Source: Alphaproteobacteria bacterium
Lineage (GTDB): Bacteria > Pseudomonadota > Alphaproteobacteria > Micavibrionales > Micavibrionaceae
Direction: 5' to 3'
Length of the DNA: 64,000 nt
Assembly (NCBI GenBank): GCA_021776025.1
Contig: JAJFGR010000012.1
Span: 124,001-188,000, forward strand
The notes beneath the pieces are model-generated. The model ran no database searches. It had not been told where the DNA came from and worked only from the letters and a program-made list of their open reading frames with translations. Position 1 is the first letter of the stretch; each line of letters opens with the position of its first letter. Below, one piece after another: positions 60,525-64,000 of the stretch. The position numbers and the translations under genes are program-made.

Positions 60525-61577
60525 ATGACCAAAATACAAATAGATAAAATCAGCTCTGTGACCAAGAATTTGGGACTTAGCCACGAAGAAAAGCTCACTG
60601 ATACACTCTCGTGCGAGATGGGCACTGTGCTGGCTGTGCAGGTTCTGGAAGATAAGAACGTTTATAACGAGCTGGAGCTTCCATCAGGGCGGATGTCCAA
60701 GCTGAAAAAAGGCGATATTCTGGCTGTAGCCTTGGGCCAGAGGATGGCGCTGATGGGATTTGTTGGGATGCTGCCGAAGAGCCTGAAAGTTGATGATGTC
60801 ATTCATTTGCTGAATTTTGGCGGCGTGGCCGGTGTTTGCACGAGCGCCAATGTGCAGGAAGTCGGTGAGCCGCTACGGGTGCGTGTACTGGGCGGTATTC
60901 AAAGAAAAGGCAAGCTGCTGAATATTAATCAAGCTGCCCTGTTTAAGCCTGTTACAAATATGAAGAGCACAACCCCGCTGATCATAACCACCGGAACATC
61001 GATGGATAGCGGGAAAACCACGGTCGCGATTGAGATTGTTAAAACGCTAACGCGGATGGGGATGAAGCTGGCGGGGGCCAAGCTGACTGGTGTGGGCGCG
61101 CAGCGCGATTTGTTTAAGATGGAAGATTACGGCGTTTATGAAGGTGTGTCCTTTGTGGATTGCGGCATAACATCAACTGCTAATATTAAAGCTGATGAGA
61201 TGGTAGCGGTCGCCAAGGGCGCGATCGAGCATCTTTCAAAATCTAGCCCCGACGCAATTATGATCGAATTCGGTGATGGGCTGATGGGTAAATATGGCGT
61301 GGCGGCAATTTTGCAGGACCCACAAATTCAAAAGAATGTGAAGTTTCATATTGGCTGTGCCCGCGATCCTGTCGGTGCGATTGGGTTGGCCGAAGGATGC
61401 GCGAAAATCGGTTTGCCGCTTGATGTGGTCAGCGGGCCAGTGACGGATAATCAAGTCGGTCAGGATATCGTGAAGGAACGGCTAGGCGTGATGACCTATA
61501 ACGCGTTTAAACCCAGCAATGAATGGCTGGATTTGGTTATGGCGCGGTGGGCGCTGGAGTATCAAGATGCCGCATAA
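60525..61577 (+). CDS. DUF1611 P-loop protein (DgcN-like), first gene of arg-type operon
   Basis: A 350-aa DUF1611 protein. The N-terminal domain has LPSGRMSKLKKGDILAVALG; the C-terminal P-loop domain has TTGTSMDSGKTTVAIEIV and SPDAIMIEFGDGLMGKYGV. A family member, DgcN, has been described as a D-glutamate N-acetyltransferase; I recall this without being able to check it. Here it precedes and overlaps the argC-like gene by 11 bases. It may provide the acylated glutamate that the next enzymes use. No classical argA or argJ is visible. Function is inferred from context. Confidence 0.8.
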   Translation: MTKIQIDKISSVTKNLGLSHEEKLTDTLSCEMGTVLAVQVLEDKNVYNELELPSGRMSKLKKGDILAVALGQRMALMGFVGMLPKSLKVDDVIHLLNFGGVAGVCTSANVQEVGEPLRVRVLGGIQRKGKLLNINQAALFKPVTNMKSTTPLIITTGTSMDSGKTTVAIEIVKTLTRMGMKLAGAKLTGVGAQRDLFKMEDYGVYEGVSFVDCGITSTANIKADEMVAVAKGAIEHLSKSSPDAIMIEFGDGLMGKYGVAAILQDPQIQKNVKFHIGCARDPVGAIGLAEGCAKIGLPLDVVSGPVTDNQVGQDIVKERLGVMTYNAFKPSNEWLDLVMARWALEYQDAA

Positions 61578-62574
61578 GACAATCAAAGCCTCTATCATCG
61601 GCATTACGGGCTATACGGGCCTTGAGCAATTGCGGCTCTTGCTCGCGCATCCTACTGTGGAAATTGTCCATCTGACATCACGGCAGCATGAAAGCACTAG
61701 AATAGGCGAAGTGTATCCGCATTTGGCACATCTGGATTTGAATATTACGAACACAAATCACAACGCTGTGGCGAAAGATAGTGATGTGGTGTTTCTCGCC
61801 CTGCCCCATAAAACCGCGCAGGATGTTGTTGCGGATTTACATGGCAAGGTGAAGGTGATTGATCTGTCCGCGGATTACCGGCTGGATGATGCAGCCACGT
61901 ACGAAAGATATTATCAAGAACATAAACATCCCGAGCTTCTCAAAGAAGTGGTTTACGGCTTGCCGGAAATTACTGGCGCCGAGGCAATTGCCGGTGCTTC
62001 TACTGTGGCCAATCCAGGATGTTTTGCCTTGCTGGGGCAAATGCTTTTACATCCATTTAAGGGGCTCATTGAAGCTGCGGATATTTTTGCCGTAACAGGG
62101 TCCAGCGGCGCGGGGAAAATGCCAATTGAGGGCACACACCACCCGATCAGAAACCATAACATCAAAAGCTATAACATCAATGCTCACCGTCATATTCCGG
62201 AGATTATTCGCGCTGGCGATATAACAGAAACTCAGCTCAATTTTGTGCCAACTTCGGGGCCATTTACGCGGGGGATTTTTGCCAATGCGTTTCTGCGGCT
62301 AAAAGGCGATATTGAACCGCTTGATCTGGCTGAACAGGCCTATGAAGATGCGCCGTTTGTAAGGTTACAAGAATCTGTAGCGCTGGCCAATGTCGTTGGT
62401 TCGAACTTTGTTGATCTATCATTTACCAAAGGCGTTGATGGCACAATCATCGCCCAAGGCGCGCTCGATAATTTGGTAAAAGGCGCCTCAGGCTGTGCGA
62501 TTCAAAACATGAACTTAATGTTCGAACTTGATGAAACAGAAGGATTATTTAACTTGGGGACCGTGTATCCATGA
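61567..62574 (+). CDS. argC: N-acetyl-gamma-glutamyl-phosphate reductase-like (ArgC/LysY)
   Basis: ArgC reduces acylglutamyl phosphate to the semialdehyde in arginine synthesis. The 335-aa protein has the NADP-binding GITGYTGLEQLRLLLAHP, the catalytic Cys in VANPGCFALLGQ and the His in SGAGKMPIEGTHHPIRNHNI, with NAHRHIPEI. The substrate-region spelling differs from classical ArgC and resembles LysY-type reductases, so the acyl group or substrate may differ. The ATG at 61567 (GGAG 8 bases upstream) is preferred to an earlier ATG. Confidence 0.88.
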   Translation: MPHKTIKASIIGITGYTGLEQLRLLLAHPTVEIVHLTSRQHESTRIGEVYPHLAHLDLNITNTNHNAVAKDSDVVFLALPHKTAQDVVADLHGKVKVIDLSADYRLDDAATYERYYQEHKHPELLKEVVYGLPEITGAEAIAGASTVANPGCFALLGQMLLHPFKGLIEAADIFAVTGSSGAGKMPIEGTHHPIRNHNIKSYNINAHRHIPEIIRAGDITETQLNFVPTSGPFTRGIFANAFLRLKGDIEPLDLAEQAYEDAPFVRLQESVALANVVGSNFVDLSFTKGVDGTIIAQGALDNLVKGASGCAIQNMNLMFELDETEGLFNLGTVYP

Positions 62575-63479
62575 GCAAGAAAAATAGAATGCCGGAATTT
62601 TTTATCAATGCTTTTTACGAGAGCAAATTTAAGGACAACTTTTTTGTCATTAAAGCGGGCGGGAAAGTTATTGAAGATGAAAAGGCGCTGAATAATTTAC
62701 TATCGAACATCCGCGATCTGACATTGCAGGGCATCAAAGTCCTGCTAATTTATGGCGGCGGCCGGGCCATGGATGTAGAATCTGAAAAACGCGGGATTGC
62801 GGTTGAAAAAGTCGGGGGCTTGCGAATTAACCTCGCTGAAAACATCTCGGTTATGAAGCATGTTGTGGGCGGTGATCTGGCGCTGAGCGTATCTGCGGCG
62901 CTGGCCAAAAACAACCTCGAAGGCTTGTCGCTCAATGCGCTACCAGCCAATTGGGCGGATATCCAGCTTGCCCCGAAAAACGATAAAGACCTTTTCACCG
63001 GCGGGATTGAGCGCATTCACGCGCGCCCGATTAACCGCTTATTTAAAGTCACGAACTTTGTCGCCTGCACCTGCCTTGCGCTAACCGATGACGGCGTTGT
63101 TTGCAACATAAACGCGGATAAAATTGCGACGCAAACGGCGATCGCCACCAAAGCCCACAAGCTGATTTTCCTCTCTGATGTTGATGGCGTACAGATCAAC
63201 AATGAGACAGCGGGGATCATCACGGCCGAACAAATTGACGGGCATATTGCCGATGGAACAGCAACGGGCGGCATGAAGGTGAAGCTTGAGAATTGCAAGG
63301 CAGCGCTTGATGCAGGTGTGCGGCGCGTGCATTTGCTAAGCGGTTTACGCGCGGATGCCCTCAAAAAAGAAATTTACGAGCCGGTTGGCCCGGGAACAAT
63401 GTTGTTCAGCGAAAGCGAACGTCAATCGTATGAGAATGAAGTTGAAGCGCAAAAATTAATTGAAGGACAGAAATCATGA
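62571..63479 (+). CDS. argB: Acetylglutamate kinase-like protein (ArgB family)
   Basis: ArgB phosphorylates N-acylglutamate. The 302-aa amino-acid kinase has FVIKAGGKVI, LLIYGGGRAMDVESEKRGI, NINADKIATQTAIATKAHKL and FLSDVDGV, with GGMKVKLENCKAAL near the C terminus. The glycine loop is GGGRAMD instead of the usual GGGPEI, and the substrate loop reads GGLRINL, so it is a divergent member. It is coupled to argC (ATGA). Confidence 0.88.
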   Translation: MSKKNRMPEFFINAFYESKFKDNFFVIKAGGKVIEDEKALNNLLSNIRDLTLQGIKVLLIYGGGRAMDVESEKRGIAVEKVGGLRINLAENISVMKHVVGGDLALSVSAALAKNNLEGLSLNALPANWADIQLAPKNDKDLFTGGIERIHARPINRLFKVTNFVACTCLALTDDGVVCNINADKIATQTAIATKAHKLIFLSDVDGVQINNETAGIITAEQIDGHIADGTATGGMKVKLENCKAALDAGVRRVHLLSGLRADALKKEIYEPVGPGTMLFSESERQSYENEVEAQKLIEGQKS

Positions 63480-64000
63480 GTGATACACAGAAAATTATCG
63501 ATGAAACTTTTGAAATGCTGGTGAAAACCTATGCGCCACAACCGGTTATCCTTGATTACGGCAAAGGCTGTAAAGCGTGGGATACGGACGGCAAAGAGTA
63601 TATCGACTGTTCTGTTGGCTATGCGGTTGCCTCTTTGGGGCATGCCCACCCTGCCCTGCTCAAAACGATTAACGATCAAGCAGCCCGGATGATGATCTGC
63701 CAAGCATCTTATACAACAAAAGAGAAGCTGAAAGCGACCAAGCTGCTGGTCGAAAATAGTTGTTTTGATCTGATTTATTTTTCCAACAGCGGGACGGAAA
63801 GCGTTGAGGCTTCCCTAAAATGTGCACGTAAATGGGCCTATGAAGAAAAAGGTGAAGAGTGCAACGAGATTATCGCTTTTCACAAAAGCTTTCATGGGCG
63901 CACCTTTGGCGCTGCCAGTATCACAGAAAAGTGTCACTCCCAGCCATTCTTTGGCCCATATATCCCCGGTGTGCATTTTGCAACGCTGAATGATTTGGCG
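63476..64000 (+). CDS. argD: Acetylornithine aminotransferase-like (ArgD family), cut by window end
   Basis: A class III PLP-dependent aminotransferase; about 175 residues are visible. It starts MSDTQKIIDETFEMLVKTYA, then LDYGKGCKAWDTDGKEYIDC, VGYAVASLGHAHPALLKTIN, IYFSNSGTESVEASLKCARK and FHKSFHGRTFGAASITEK. The catalytic Lys lies beyond the window. The start overlaps the argB stop (ATGA), so the four genes form one operon. Confidence 0.9.
   Translation, partial: MSDTQKIIDETFEMLVKTYAPQPVILDYGKGCKAWDTDGKEYIDCSVGYAVASLGHAHPALLKTINDQAARMMICQASYTTKEKLKATKLLVENSCFDLIYFSNSGTESVEASLKCARKWAYEEKGEECNEIIAFHKSFHGRTFGAASITEKCHSQPFFGPYIPGVHFATLNDLA

Noticed and set aside
1-64000. CRISPR array, insertion sequence or prophage
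   Set aside because: No regularly spaced repeats, transposase, integrase or phage structural genes were seen anywhere in the window.

Overview
The window comes from an alphaproteobacterium. The flagellar regulators FlbD, FliX, FlbT and FlaF sit together with CtrA, and that combination is characteristic of the class. The core genes have moderate GC, and a few orphan genes are visibly AT-richer. I cannot name the order from sequence alone. About 47 kb is one large, nearly continuous flagellar and motility region. The remaining 17 kb holds cell-cycle control, phospholipid and pyrimidine genes, a dispersed Yej-type peptide transporter, kdsB and the start of an arginine-type biosynthetic operon.

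Layout. 1-800: end of a fliP locus. 880-1570: an AT-rich methyltransferase. 1583-10606 (minus): fliL, fliM, a DUF6468 protein, a MotE-like chaperone, cheY, cheZ, two MotB-like genes and a large TPR protein. 11009-14371: flgF, flgG, flgA, flgH, behind a sigma-54-type promoter. 14486-15509 (minus): dksA-like and fliX. 15762-22581: flgI, flgJ, two FlgN-like genes, fliK, flgD, a tiny coupled ORF and flgE, again behind a sigma-54-type promoter. 22593-22779: a strongly structured RNA ending in a terminator. 22912-26393: two long flagellins, the first carrying an inserted LamG/concanavalin-like domain. 26604-27439: flbT and flaF, followed by a convergent flaG-like gene. 28432-35558: fliF, fliG, fliH, fliN, motA, an alpha/beta hydrolase and flbD. 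35555-36949 (minus): an SPFH protein and NfeD. 38423-46895: flhA, flhF, flhG, a FliK-like protein, then fliJ and fliI on the minus strand.

46958-51682: a receiver-like orphan, ctrA behind a cluster of five TTAA boxes, pgsA, pyrD and a TipF-like degenerate EAL protein. 51760-60313: yejA, kdsB, a histidine-phosphatase family gene, an orphan, yejB, a PQ-loop gene lying antisense, yejE and an M20 amidohydrolase. No yejF ATPase is present. 60316-64000: a sigma-70 promoter whose predicted transcript begins at or next to the ATG of a 15-residue peptide ending CPRRRPR. An attenuator-like hairpin follows, then a DUF1611 gene and argC-, argB- and argD-like genes, the last cut by the window end.

How it works together. 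FlbD (with FliX) should activate sigma-54 promoters for rod, ring and hook genes. CtrA should sit above it in the cell cycle. FlbT and FlaF should act on flagellin mRNA, and both flagellin leaders carry a small hairpin with the same AGGAA loop. The TipF-like protein may link c-di-GMP to flagellum assembly. The most promising unreported items are the arginine leader peptide with attenuator, the DUF1611-containing arg-type operon, the lectin-like flagellin and the structured RNA between hook and flagellin genes.
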